Shown here: positions 22,369-32,800 of the stretch, one piece after another
How the letters are laid out: every line of letters starts with the position of its first letter
Numbering within the stretch: the first letter of the stretch is position 1
Origin: Forficula auricularia
Lineage: Eukaryota > Arthropoda > Insecta > Dermaptera > Forficulidae
Assembly: GCA_024734495.1 (NCBI GenBank)
Contig: JALMQS010000890.1
Location: 496,001-560,000, forward strand
Reading direction: 5' to 3'
Length of the DNA: 64,000 nucleotides
Notes under the pieces: model-generated
Databases searched by the model: none
Told to the model about the DNA's origin: nothing
Seen by the model: only the letters and a program-made list of their open reading frames with translations
Program-made: the position numbers and the translations under genes

Positions 22369-25300
22369 ATGCCACGAAAATTATCTCTTTTGACAATGTT
22401 ACGAAGTCATGTTTTTGCTGTGGTCACTGACTTTTGTGATCAAACCGCCAAACTCAAAGATACGGAGGCGGATATGATGGAAATCATTTATTCAGCAGCT
22501 CAGAAGAATGCTGCGAAATTCAAAAAACTTCAAGACGAGATCACCGAGGCCAATGCCTTACTGGACCTCAAGGATCGACTTGATACCGAGAAAGCCGCCA
22601 TCGCCTTCGAAGAAATGATCTCGCAGATACAATACAAGAATATCCGACTGCAAGCACTGGCACCTTGCCCAAGAATCCCTGTCTCCGTTTCATCTACAGC
22701 CGCAGTTGCAGCCCCCATCTCGTCTACAGCCCCCGATGCTGCAAACACTTTTCGCTATCCTATTTCATATACAGCCCCCGCTGTTACAAATCCATTGCGC
22801 ATTCCTATTTCAACTACAGCCACAACTGCTGCTAGTTCTCCACGCGTACTCGTCTCGTCTGTAGCCACCGCTGCTACTAGTCCCCCACGCATTCTCGTTT
22901 CATCTACAGCCCCCGATGCTGCAAACACTTTTTGCTATCCTATTTCATATACAGCCCCCGCTGTTACAAATCCATTGCGCATTCCTATTTCAACTACAGC
23001 CACAACTGCTGCTAGTTCTCCACGCGTACTTGTCTCGCCTACAGCCGTCGCTGCTACAAGCCCGTTACGCTATCCTATTTCCAATGCAGCCGCCACTACG
23101 GCTAGTTCTCTACTAAGTCCTGTCTTGCCTACAGCCGCCAATGCTGCCTGTCCTCTAATCAATCCTGTCTCGCTTACAGTCGCCGCTGCTTCTAGTTCTC
23201 TACTGCCTACAGCCGCCGATGCTACCTGTCCTCTCCTCAATCATGTCTCGCTTACAGCCGCCGCTGCTTCTAGTTCTCTACTCAATCCTGTCTCGCCTAC
23301 AGCCGCCGATGCTGCTAGTCCTCCATTCAAACTTGTCTCGCCTACAGCCGTCGCTGCTACAAGCCCGTTACGCTATCCTATTTCCAATGCAGCCGCCACT
23401 ACTGCTAGTTCTCTACTAAGTCCTGTCTTGCCTACAGCCGCCAATGCTGCCTGTCCTCTAATCAATCCTGTCTCGCTTACAGTCGCCGCTGCTTCTAGTT
23501 CTCTACTGCCTACAGCCGCCGATGCTACCTGTCCTCTCCTCAATCATGTCTCGCTTACAGCCGCCGCTGCTTCTAGTTCTCTACTCAATCCTGTCTCGCC
23601 TACAGCCGCCGATGCTGCTAGTCCTCCATTCAAACTTGTCTCGCCTACAGCCGTCGCTGCTACAAGCCCGTTACGCTATCCTATTTCCAATGCAGCCGCC
23701 ACTACTGCTAGTTCTCTACTAAGTCCTGTCTTGCCTACAGCCGCCAATGCTGCCTGTCCTCTAATCAATCCTGTCTCGCTTACAGCCGCCGGTGCTTCTA
23801 GTTCTCTACTGCCTACAGCCGCCGATGCTACCTGTCCTCTCCTCAATCATGTCTCGCTTACAGCCGCCGCTGCTTCTGGTTCTCTACTCAATCCTGTCTC
23901 GCCTACAGCCACTTCTGCTGCTAGTCCTCTACTCATTCCTATCTCACCTACAGCCTTCGCTGCTGCTGGTCCTATACTTATTTCTGTCTCATCGCCAACC
24001 CCCTCTGCTGGTGTTACCATTCCTATACGCACGATTAAAAGTTTGCAAAAAAGTCTCCGTTATAGGCTCGAAGAGATTACCACGATTTCCAGCCGGTGTC
24101 GGCGCTCCATTTCACATCACGGGATCAGGAACGAGATGTTAGACTTTCACGAATCGGATGCTAATGGGGCCAAGTACTGCTTTGAAAAAATACTCGTGCA
24201 GGTCGCCACGACTAATAAGAGCAATGAGAGACCTCTCGATATCGTTCCGATACAGGACGCCTTCATGAGCATTTACAACGAGCTAACAGAATTCATATCA
24301 GTTCAGAGGGGCCTCTTACACTCTGCTCCCGTTTCCAAAGTTAAGCCTGATTCCCCTTCCATTCTCTCTACCATCGCAAACACCTCCGTCGATACCACCA
24401 CTTCTGCTATTAATACAGCTCCATCTTCCACTACAATTGCCTTCGTTAAACCTGCTTCCCCCTCTATTATTCCTTACCTCGCACACACCCCCGTCTCTGC
24501 CACCCCTTCTGCTATTAATACGGCTCCATCTTCCACTACAACCGCTGCATCTACTTTCGCCGTCATCAATTCTTCTGTGCTCATGTCCGACTTGGTCCCT
24601 ATTGCCAATCCTTCTCATTCCGTCCACACGCCTACTCTCGCACTTACACCTGAGACCCCTACTGCCACTCTCTCTGCTTCCTCTGTCAACACTGCGGATC
24701 CTGCATCTCATAATAATGTCTATACTCCTGCTATCACATCCGCTCTTGCCATTTTTCCTGTCCTTGGAAATACTTCTAACTTTAAAACTGCTCCCGCTCC
24801 TTTACATTTGCTCACACATCCAATCCTTATTCAGAACTACTCCTCCAATCGCCGATTCCAAGCACGACTGTCATCGCTGAACTCACTACGAAAGCACCCA
24901 TCTGGCCTTTCAAGCAAGAAGTCTCGTGGTTATATTTATTCTCGTGATGGGCCCCCCGGCATGCGCCGGCTCCGCCGCCACCGCGTCCGGAAGAGACAGT
25001 CACAAGATCGGCACTTAAAGTTGGCATCGTTATCCAATCGCCCGAAGCGTGCGCTACGCAGATTGTACCATCCGGCTGTCCATTTCCAATACTGCCGTCC
25101 CCGATTCAAGAAGAGACCATCACAAGAATGGCATTTGAGATCGGCTGCGCTATCAAATCGACCAAGACGAACTGAGTTCCGGCGATTGCATCATCCAGTG
25201 TTTCGTTTACGATACTGCCATCACGCGCGGATCGCGCCCTCTAATCGCGGCCACCCTGATGATAGGAAGGCGCATCCGCCTGAGTGGCACTTGAGGTCAG

Positions 25301-25452
25301 CCGCATTATCTAATCGGCCGAAACATACAAAATTTCACAGATCATATCATCCGGTCGGCCGTTTGCGATACCGCCTCCCCTTCTCGGACGTCGCGCCCAC
25401 AACTCTCTGCTACCGTCTGAGCCGGAACTCTCGTGAGCGCGTTCTTGGTTGA
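22369..25452 (+). CDS. Gag-like repeat protein of the LTR element (1027 aa)
   Basis: The single long ORF of the element, starting MPRKLSLLTMLRSHVF. Residues 1-100 are helical and charged (FCDQTAKLKDTEADMMEII, FKKLQDEITEANALLDLKDR), resembling the N-terminal coiled coil of BEL/Pao Gag. About 102-550 is almost free of charged residues and rich in Ala, Ser, Pro, Thr and Leu, built from tandem repeats (180-bp then 303-bp periods). About 553-655 is a second helical block (IKSLQKSLRYRLEEITTISS, DANGAKYCFEKILVQVATT). About 656-825 is Ser/Thr/Ala/Pro-rich. About 827-1027 is strongly basic with three repeats around WHLRSAALSNRP and YHPV.RLRY. I see no capsid core, CCHC knuckle, protease, RT or integrase motif. 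The basic tail might replace a nucleocapsid; that is a guess. No homologue is recognised for the whole protein. Confidence 0.75.
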   Translation: MPRKLSLLTMLRSHVFAVVTDFCDQTAKLKDTEADMMEIIYSAAQKNAAKFKKLQDEITEANALLDLKDRLDTEKAAIAFEEMISQIQYKNIRLQALAPCPRIPVSVSSTAAVAAPISSTAPDAANTFRYPISYTAPAVTNPLRIPISTTATTAASSPRVLVSSVATAATSPPRILVSSTAPDAANTFCYPISYTAPAVTNPLRIPISTTATTAASSPRVLVSPTAVAATSPLRYPISNAAATTASSLLSPVLPTAANAACPLINPVSLTVAAASSSLLPTAADATCPLLNHVSLTAAAASSSLLNPVSPTAADAASPPFKLVSPTAVAATSPLRYPISNAAATTASSLLSPVLPTAANAACPLINPVSLTVAAASSSLLPTAADATCPLLNHVSLTAAAASSSLLNPVSPTAADAASPPFKLVSPTAVAATSPLRYPISNAAATTASSLLSPVLPTAANAACPLINPVSLTAAGASSSLLPTAADATCPLLNHVSLTAAAASGSLLNPVSPTATSAASPLLIPISPTAFAAAGPILISVSSPTPSAGVTIPIRTIKSLQKSLRYRLEEITTISSRCRRSISHHGIRNEMLDFHESDANGAKYCFEKILVQVATTNKSNERPLDIVPIQDAFMSIYNELTEFISVQRGLLHSAPVSKVKPDSPSILSTIANTSVDTTTSAINTAPSSTTIAFVKPASPSIIPYLAHTPVSATPSAINTAPSSTTTAASTFAVINSSVLMSDLVPIANPSHSVHTPTLALTPETPTATLSASSVNTADPASHNNVYTPAITSALAIFPVLGNTSNFKTAPAPLHLLTHPILIQNYSSNRRFQARLSSLNSLRKHPSGLSSKKSRGYIYSRDGPPGMRRLRRHRVRKRQSQDRHLKLASLSNRPKRALRRLYHPAVHFQYCRPRFKKRPSQEWHLRSAALSNRPRRTEFRRLHHPVFRLRYCHHARIAPSNRGHPDDRKAHPPEWHLRSAALSNRPKHTKFHRSYHPVGRLRYRLPFSDVAPTTLCYRLSRNSRERVLG
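22720..23035 (+). repeat. 180-bp repeats within the Gag-like ORF
   Basis: The block starting ACAGCCCCCGATGCTGC recurs 180 bp downstream (22725 and 22905 regions), giving APDAANTF.YPISYTAPAV twice. It precedes the 303-bp repeats and keeps the frame. Confidence 0.8.
23041..23940 (+). repeat. 303-bp tandem repeats in the Gag-like ORF
   Basis: ACAGCCGTCGCTGCTACAAG occurs at 23041, 23344 and 23647, exactly 303 bp apart. The first two units encode identical 101-residue blocks (e.g. SPTAVAATSPLRYPISNAAA) and differ by one noticed synonymous base. The third is partial and more changed. Within each unit, shorter 15-20 residue motifs (SSLLNPVSPTAADAA) repeat. The multiple-of-three length keeps the ORF open. 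Confidence 0.92.
24990..25385 (+). repeat. Three diverged repeats encoding the basic C-terminus
   Basis: Units starting near 24992, 25110 and 25260 each encode a variant of HLRSAALSNRP, R/K-rich linker, then YHPV and RLRYC. DNA similarity is partial, so these are older than the 303-bp units. Confidence 0.7.
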
Positions 25453-26231
25453 AGATCACACCAATCATCATCCTTCGTTCTCTGTGGCATTCTCTCTTAC
25501 TCGTTCAAAATAAAATAAAATATCGCCCACGCCCATTTCAAGAAATCTACATCCCACATTTTCCACAAAATGAAAATATTGAAAAACGAGTAAATTCATC
25601 ACCAAGAGAACATACAAGTTGATAAATATCAAGAAGCAATTGTCAACAGAAGTCCCCATTCTTTTCATGGCGGGCGGGAATGTCAATTGTTTCCCTGAGA
25701 ATCTCACCAGGACGTCTTCTATCCCATTCACGCTTGAATGAGAGACTATTCTGTTTGTTCACGCCACGAGATAGACAAGAGACCATACTTCTTTCCCTCA
25801 ATTACGCACCCATTCTTCTCCATTAATCCATAAACTAAATTCTTCTCTGAGTCATATCCTATGACACATCTAAAATTCATTCGTTATTTCTGCCTTAAAT
25901 CATATATCTTCACCTTCCAACCAGAAGATTACACACACCACCTCATCCTCTTCCGTGTTCGACAGATACGAGTCTTTAAAAATCTTCCTCAGAAAATTCC
26001 TCATTTCTTCCATTTTCTAAATCTACGCTTCCGTCACTTCAAGCAAGAGGATTAACTCCTGACGTCAGGATCATTCGCCTTCTGAGGGATGTCTCGTGTA
26101 CCTGCCCCCCCCCCCCTGCTGACCACATACGTACTGCCCCGATGTCTCTTTGAACCAATGGCCGCCTGCGGTGCATTCATCCAATCGCCAATCGGCGGTC
26201 CTTCCAAATTATGATGACCGCCAGCGGTCAT
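25453..26231. other. 3' non-coding part of the LTR element
   Basis: About 0.8 kb after the ORF with no coding motif. It contains a 12-nt C run at 26105-26116 and a second copy of the purine tract at 25669-25680. Where an autonomous element would carry pol, nothing is left. Confidence 0.6.
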
Positions 26232-26242
26232 GGCGGGCGGGA
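26232..26242 (+). promoter_or_regulatory. Polypurine-tract-like sequence
   Basis: GGCGGGCGGGA directly abuts the 3' LTR, where plus-strand DNA synthesis is primed. It is interrupted by C residues, so it is not a perfect tract. Confidence 0.5.
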
Positions 26243-26726
26243 TGTTCAGTCGCTACACTACCCTAAAATTATCCGCCCCGACGCCTTCTTCATATTGTTG
26301 TCTCTGGCCCGCTGTCTGCCGCTAGAGGGCGGCTGAGTCGCCGGCCGTCTCTCGATGTTGGACTGAAGGCTTGCAGGACACTCTCGCTCGGACTCTCGCT
26401 TGTACCAGTTCGAGGTGAAGTCATTCATACCTTTCTTCCTCCGTTCGTGCTCGGATGGAAGACCAGCATATTTCCGTATATTTCAAAGCTCCAAGTGGAG
26501 CCGTCGTGTTTCGTTGTTCGCGAGTCGATCTCGCCCCTTTCGCTTAATTCTCTCACCAATCATAATCTCATGTATATTTCACCCCGGCCAAATAGCGGGT
26601 AATAAATTGTTGCATTATATATATTTGTGTGAAGTGTTGTTCATTTACCCAATACTGAAGAGCTGTTATTCAGTCCGGCCCTTCAGTCCTCCTACACGCT
26701 CTCCCACCCTGGTGTACGCCGCTACA
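26243..26726 (+). repeat. 3' LTR (484 bp)
   Basis: Same length as the 5' LTR and, by eye, identical except for GCCGCTACA versus GCCGGTACA at the end. It is followed directly by the AATAC duplication (26727-26731). AATAAA is at 26601-26606. Confidence 0.93.
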
Positions 26727-26929
26727 AATACCATGGATAGAAAAACAATATTTTTAAAATATAAATAATAATCTTTGGAATTGAAATGTTTACTTTCAAA
26801 AAACAAAAAAAAAAACAAAAAACAGTTGAATTAAAAAGCGGAAAAGTGCGACTGGTGTTTGCTTTTTTTTGTATGTCATTCAAACTAATTATTTGATGGC
26901 AACCAAAATGAGAAATTATTAACGGTAAG

Positions 26930-27645
26930 TTAAGGTAGTTGTTTCGCGACAATACTAGCAAAAAGTTAATGCTAAAGTATATAGAACAGACAATAAGGAT
27001 TCATAATTTATAAGCCCAAAACTTGTTGCTGTTTATGTACCGCTACTAGCCAATCCAGTGCTCGTTTGACAAATCTGGCAACAGTGTCCGAGTTTGTATA
27101 TATTTTATCATAGAAATGTCAGATAAAGTACATTATAAAGATTTATAAAACAAAATGTTATTAGTAAACGATTGAAAGATGTTCCGACAATGGCTGAAGC
27201 GAAAAAACGTTAAAAAATTACTAAAGTTAACCCACTTTTTAGGTTAAATAAATGCGTTGTTGCCAGCTTGTTTTTAGTGTAAACTTTTTATTATACATTA
27301 TTCATTATTTATTCATTATTGTCTCGGAAACTGTGTTGAAACTATTAATTAAAATTTTCTTAAAAAATGTATTAGTTATTATTTAATGTTGGTTTAGTTT
27401 TTTATATTCAATGGTAAGAAGCGTTTCTTAATTATAATTATATATGTATGTAAACTTTCCGATATCCCGTATAGTGCAATGTATAAGAGTCTGAAAATCT
27501 CTATCTTTGAATTTAATATCTCCGGAACTATATTGTTAATAAATTTCGTTTTGCTACCAATCGATGCAGAAATATTTAAATAATAATCTGTCTAAATTTC
27601 AAAAAAAATCCTAAGAAAACCCATATGGTGAAACAACTACCTTAA
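26930..27645. mobile_element. TTAA-flanked transposon, related family
   Basis: Starts TTAAGGTAGTTGTTTCGCGAC and ends GTGAAACAACTACCTTAA, a perfect inverted match of TTAAGGTAGTTGTTTC. The interior (716 bp in all) differs from the 9585 copy, so it is a related family sharing terminal sequence. No transposase ORF. Confidence 0.8.
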
Positions 27646-28139
27646 TATATGAATTTTCACAGATTTATTTTAAATGAAAGAGTTGCAAAACTAGTGGGGG
27701 AATGCAACACTTCTAACTACTTTGTAGACTCATAGAGCGCCAAAATAAAAATTATAAAATTACATGTTTATTACCAGACGAAGGACGCAGGGGCGTAGGG
27801 AGGGGGCGGCAGGGGGTTGCCCTCTGAAATGTCTCCGGGGCGTTTGACATAAATTATTTTGAGCTTTTTACTATTATGCCTAATATTTTTCATGTTTATG
27901 TCACTTTAAATATCATATATTATGTGGACAAATATTTAATGGGAGGGTTAGGGATCGTGATAAAATTTCGGGTAAGCAGCTCTCCGCTCTCGGCTACCCT
28001 GAACAGACAAACCATAAATATTTTTTATAAAGGATAAAACTACACGTAATATAAACAATAATTGCAAATAGGTAGTATTTCTAAGGAAATCACCTAAATA
28101 AAATATGAACCGGAAAGAGAAAAAAAAATGGAATTTATA
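27646..28139. other. Non-coding, probable repeat ends
   Basis: Contains CAGGGGCGTAGGGAGGGGG at about 27789, a type of sequence seen at transposon termini, and AT-rich filler. No gene. Confidence 0.35.
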
Positions 28140-28450
28140 AAGAAATAAACTGACACATTCTGATGTGGCCATCCACTTGACTTTACCATACAACCTGCCC
28201 CTCACTTATATTTAATATTTAATAAAATTATTTATAATCATGTAGGGGGAGGTTAGTTTTTGGATTTTTAGACTTCTGGGGGCCCACTGATTATGTATAC
28301 AAAATTTGGTTGAGTTTGCTCAAAATGGCCTAGATTTTTAATTTTTAACCCCCTCCACCCCGGCCCCAGAAGGGTAAAAATACAAAAATTAACAAAAGTG
28401 GGGGGAAATTGGGAAAATATACTAGATTCTTGTCAAATTTAGTTTTAGTT
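28140..28450 (+). repeat. Repeat family with CCCACTGATTATGTATAC words
   Basis: Shares ACTGACACRTTCTGATGTGG, CCATCCACTTGACTTTACCA and GGCCCACTGATTATGTATAC followed by AAAATTTGGTTGAG with 54036-54400, and in inverse orientation with 46840-47012 and 49960-50080. Partial copies occur at 58930 and 62025. It contains one unit of the G-run minisatellite. Confidence 0.7.
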
Positions 28451-28503
28451 TAGCGATGTACGCGTGGAATTGTACCCATTTTAAGACTAAAAAGTAAAAA
28501 AAT

Positions 28504-28752
28504 AATTATAGTTTAAAAACTAAAAAAACACGCTTTTGTCAGTAATGCACTAAAAAGTATAAAATAATGTACCTAAAAACTTTTTTATGTCCAATAACTA
28601 AGTCAAAAAGCCGGGACACTTTGTCGAAATTAATTAAAAATACGCCCCACGCTTTTTGACCTAGTTATTGGACATAAAAAAGTTTTTAGGTACATTATTA
28701 CTATTAAAATTACTGACAAAAGCGTGTTTTTTTAGTTTTTTTAAACTATAAT
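28504..28752. repeat. 249-bp foldback element
   Basis: Near-perfect inverted repeat with arms of about 100 bp. ATTATAGTTTAAAAACT and CACGCTTTTGTCAGTAAT on the left are mirrored by ATTACTGACAAAAGCGTG and AGTTTTTTTAAACTATAAT on the right. The loop is about 40 bp around CGGGACACTTTGTCG. Palindromic MITE; it could form double-stranded RNA if transcribed. Confidence 0.8.
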
Positions 28753-28756
28753 TTAT

Positions 28757-29703
28757 TTTGTTGATCAGCAATTCTATGTTTGGTGAGGTGGCTCATAATT
28801 TTTTATTCTAATTTCTCTAAATGTGTATCTTCAAGATTATTAAAAGCATACACTAATGAAATCATAATAGGTGGTAAATTACTGCAACTATAAGAATGTG
28901 ACATGACGAAATTACGGACTCTTAATAATCGATTATAGATTATTCTCTGTAGTAAACTTGCAGTTTTGGCCTGAAAAATCTTCATGGACCAGCCCCAATT
29001 AATTTATTTTTTAATGTGAGCGAAAAATTACATATATACCAGCCCCCGTTGGAACCGGTCTACCGAGAAACCTCCCTATCTCCAGTGGGTCCAGTCCGCC
29101 AGTGATTAATCTCATTAAAATAATAAAAAAAATTATTTTTAATTATTTTTATAATGATAATGTCAGTATATTCTTCTGTTATATTTCAATATCATATTTA
29201 ACATTTAATATATTAATTTGCATAGATAATGCTCTAATAAATTGATAATATAGTTTAAATGTTCCAGCTGAGTTAAGTTACAAGTCTCTTGAAACGCTCT
29301 ACATAATCTATTTTACATTAGCCAAAAAAGGATTGTTATGTGGTGTTATCTGATGTGACTTGAATATAGCACATGACTTACCATACACCTGCCTTCTTTC
29401 GTATATTTATTATTTCAATTATTTAACAAATAGGTATATGAATTAATCAAAATATTATATTACTTAATAAGTATTGATGTAGAGATTGTTTTCTATCTAA
29501 ACGCTTCTTCTGAGACCAAAAAGTTTGTTTTTTAACTTAAAAGTATATAATGTGAAAAAAATTAATTGAAAACTACCTATGTGCTTTAATTCCTACAAAA
29601 AAATAATCGGAGTGTCGCGTAAGATATATGTGAATAGATTTGATGTGAAAATATGTCAAAAATTGCTAAAACTTTTTTTTTATTATATAATTTTTAAGAA
29701 AAA
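28757..29703. other. Non-coding with one repeat terminus
   Basis: 28990-29110 includes CCAGCCCCCGTTGGAACCGG and CAGTCCGCCAGTG, which looks like the end of a DNA transposon. The rest is AT-rich without a gene. Confidence 0.35.
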
Positions 29704-30333
29704 AATAAAACCGACTTCAAAAAATTAAATGCAACAAATAAAATACACTAAAAGGTATAAAATAATTATTATCTTATTTAGTTACAACTAAACGACGAAA
29801 TATTAACATGAAATTACTTTTGAAGTCAGTACCAAACAAACTATACCTATAAGCGAGCATAACCTCCAAACGTACTAAGTAAGATCCGTCGAGTGCGATT
29901 CATAAAAGGTATATGTTAGGCACCGACTTCAAAGAAGTAATTTCATGTTAATATTTCGTCGTTTAATTGTAACTAAATAAGATAATAATTATTTTATACC
30001 TTTCAGTGTATTTTATTTGTTGCATTTAATTTTTTGAAGTCGGTTTTATTTTTTTCTTAAAAATCATTTTTATTTTTCTCTTTTTAGTGATGTTATTAAT
30101 AGTGATCATATCATCAGAACTTGACCAAATTAATATGGCACCATCCCTAAGATACCCCCTTTCCAATAAAAAAAGAATCATCGAAATCTGTTTATAAACA
30201 AAATTAGGCCTGAGCAAACCTAACAAAAAAAGGTCTAATACCAATAAAAAAAAATGGGACCAATCGGAAGCTAGACTGAACCCAATGCAAAAAAATAGAG
30301 AATAGAGAACCTCCTCCTTTTTTGAAGTCGGTT
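29704..30333 (-). mobile_element. CCGACTTC-ended foldback element (copy 1)
   Basis: ACCGACTTCAAAAAATTAAA at 29709 begins a 150-bp-arm hairpin that closes with TTTTTTGAAGTCGGT near 30044. A 290-bp extension then ends CCTCCTCCTTTTTTGAAG, TCGGTT at about 30332. The same structure occurs inverted at 36088-36726. Open frames within it (RDGAILIWSSSDDM) are shared by both copies but show no domain. Confidence 0.75.
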
Positions 30334-32255
30334 AAAAATTAAGCGAAATCGCGTCGTTGGAGGCCTATAAGCTTTATATAGTAAACATCGTAAAAATGAT
30401 ATTTTAGGAGATTGTAATTATATTTAGAGAAATGTCAAGAGTAATAAACGTTGAGTATACGGGTTTCGGTTCCAAATCTAATCAAATCTTAATCTTAATA
30501 TAAAAAATCCAAATAAGAAATTTTGTTTTGTTATTATTATTGGTTTTGTGTAGACATACATTTGACCCCTAAACTTACTTAAAAGATATTTTGAAAAAAT
30601 AATCACTATCTCTAAAAAATTACTTTTATATTGTTTACAATACAGAGCTTTTTGTGGATTTCGATAACTACAGCATCTCAAGAACAGAACTATAAATTGT
30701 TAAAAATGCATTCGGTAATAAAATTTGTTGCTTGTTGGGGATCAGCTTTACGTTTAAACTATTTTTTCTAGAATAAAGGGTAGATTGAAATTTATTTAAT
30801 AACGAAAATTTCTAAAGAGGATTAAAGAACTGAAGAGTTAAATCAGTTGGTTAAAAATTTTTAGTTTTTACGTTAAAATATGGTTAAGACTAACATGCCG
30901 GAATGATTGAATGAACTGACTAAATATATCCCTTATCATTTAAAAAGGGATTCAGAATTAGAAGCTGAAACATGGTTTAATTTAAAAAAAATTCATTAAA
31001 ATAATCTTAGCAGTTTTGAGATATTACGAAAAATTATAAAGTAAGACCTTAATTTTTTTCTGAACAATTAAAATATTTTCCCATTGTATTCTAAGATAAA
31101 GATGTATATCAGTTTGAAATATTTACTAATGCATATATCTTAATTATATTATCCAACTTTGCCTACATTTTGCGAAAATAATAACTAAACAATTTTTTCC
31201 TTTGCTTATCTTGTTTAGAAATATCTGAAATGTGCAGAAAAAAGGTTTTCAATCAAGATAACCCAAGAACAAAAAAATGTAGAAAGTTTGTTCTAGTATA
31301 TGTTAATATTTCCTAATGGGATAATTGATAAGATGTTTATATCTTAGAAACTTTCGGTTCACAAGTTCAGAAAAAGTCGAATTTTCAAATGGGGAGGTAA
31401 CTAATGGTTAAAATAATGATTTGGAATTTGACCCACAATATTGTATTAAAAACTATATCTTTCTTTATAGCAAGTTTCAACATTTTAGCTCAAACTGATC
31501 TCCCTTTTCCCTCCAATATACTATTGTAATTAGTGTTAATAGTAAACATCGTATATTTATTTATAAGTAAATAAGGTTGATGATGGAGAGAAATGAAAGT
31601 GAAAGAGAGTAAGAGGGGGAACCTGTGTATTTGTGTTTTGATTTCCGTGGGAGATGCGCACCAAAGCGCCAATCTCTGAATAAATAAATAAGGCCAAAAG
31701 AGTAAACCTGGATTCCAGAGGGAGGGAAAGAAGAGTTGAGGGTCAAGTTGGATAGCATACTGCATAATTCAATTCAACCAGCAAAATAATACCTTCATTA
31801 GAGAATTTTTCGCGAGTTGAATTTCTCATGTTGAAAATTAGTTAAAATATTCTAGTTTTCGTTAAGATTTGGTTAAAAATGAACATACTCAAACTATAAA
31901 CTGTTAATAAATCGGGTTAGAATTGCTGAGCGGGCCGAAGTATTGAATAAATTCGATAGGGATTTTTTTCTCACCGTGTATAGAAATATCTGAAGTTTGA
32001 AAAAAAAATTTCTATCTGTTTGTCTATTTGTCGATACCCACGATAACACAAGAATGGAAGGTCGTAGAAAGTTGGTCCTAATATAAAATGAGTTGTAGTT
32101 TTTTATACCCAAAGCGAAGAACTCATTAGATTTTGGTTTTTCTAGCTTCAGAACTTCATAAAGTCAGAAAAAATAAAATGGTCATTTGAGGAGCTAGCGA
32201 TGTTTTGTAGGTAGCTAGTGAGGTAAAACTTGTTATACAAATAGATGTTAAGTAT
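30334..32255. other. AT-rich intron sequence, nothing identified
   Basis: Nearly 2 kb with only short open frames of non-protein-like composition. Some stretches (31320-31400, 32040-32160) resemble the decayed repeat at 2220-2760. Confidence 0.4.
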
Positions 32256-32800
32256 CTGGCTACCGAGCGATGCTCGGCACCTTTTTGCTTCAGTTAAAAG
32301 TTATATATTAATCCCCAAAACCCCCCACCACTTCGCCCTCCACCTTCTAGCGCCCCACAGATTATTATAGGTATATAAATAAATACCGTATAATTATTTT
32401 TTTAATTAAATAACAATTTTTGAGTTCATCAATTAAATTGCCAAATTTTAATATATTAGTAATATGTTTGTGGGATTTAAAACTCGATGTATATATAATC
32501 AATTAAATTTCCTACTTTTAATATACATATAATAATATTTGTAATGATCTTTTTGTGGGATTTAAAATTAAAAAAACCAATTATTTATTAAAAGGAAATT
32601 GAATAAAAATGTAATTACACAAACAACCCGTGAATAATTATTTCAATTAACAAAAAACCCATCAAAAACAACTTAGCTGAAGATGAGACCGTGACAGGTT
32701 GAAATGTCAACACAAAAACCACCTAACCCGTGAATTTCATCCAAATCGTTGGAGCCGTGTTCGAGAAACCGATTATATATATATATATATATATATATCC
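32256..32800 (-). mobile_element. Possible Helitron (copy with CCGAGC hairpin)
   Basis: On the minus strand it starts with an (AT)n run (32773-32798) followed by AATCGGTTTCTCGAACACGG and ends in a short hairpin CCGAGC-ATC-GCTCGG (32263-32277). That is the layout of a small non-autonomous Helitron. I could not place a clean CTRR end next to the hairpin. The interior is shared with 38930-39420. Confidence 0.45.

Larger units (their letters stand above)
20982..26726 (+). mobile_element. Non-autonomous LTR retrotransposon (BEL/Pao-like), young
   Basis: A 5,745-bp element with two 484-bp LTRs, an AATAC target duplication, a primer-binding-site-like stretch, one long ORF and a purine-rich tract. 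LTRs start TGTTCAG and end TACA. I found a single LTR difference (G versus C four bases from the LTR end). No reverse transcriptase, integrase, RNase H or protease is present in any frame of the 4.8-kb interior. The element therefore cannot replicate alone and is presumably copied by an autonomous relative elsewhere. BEL/Pao affinity is inferred from LTR ends, 5-bp duplication, primer-site wording and the Gag-like N-terminus; Gypsy is not excluded. Confidence 0.88.

Noticed and set aside
22530..24880. Several 60-150 residue frames overlapping the Gag-like ORF
   Set aside because: They are shadows of the tandem repeats in other frames and repeat with the same 303-bp period.
30026..30244. Frame with RDGAILIWSSSDDM, also at 36311-36499
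   Set aside because: Both lie in copies of the CCGACTTC foldback element; too short and no domain.
31490..31765. 91-residue minus-strand frame
   Set aside because: Composition unlike protein, no domain, no neighbouring exon signals.
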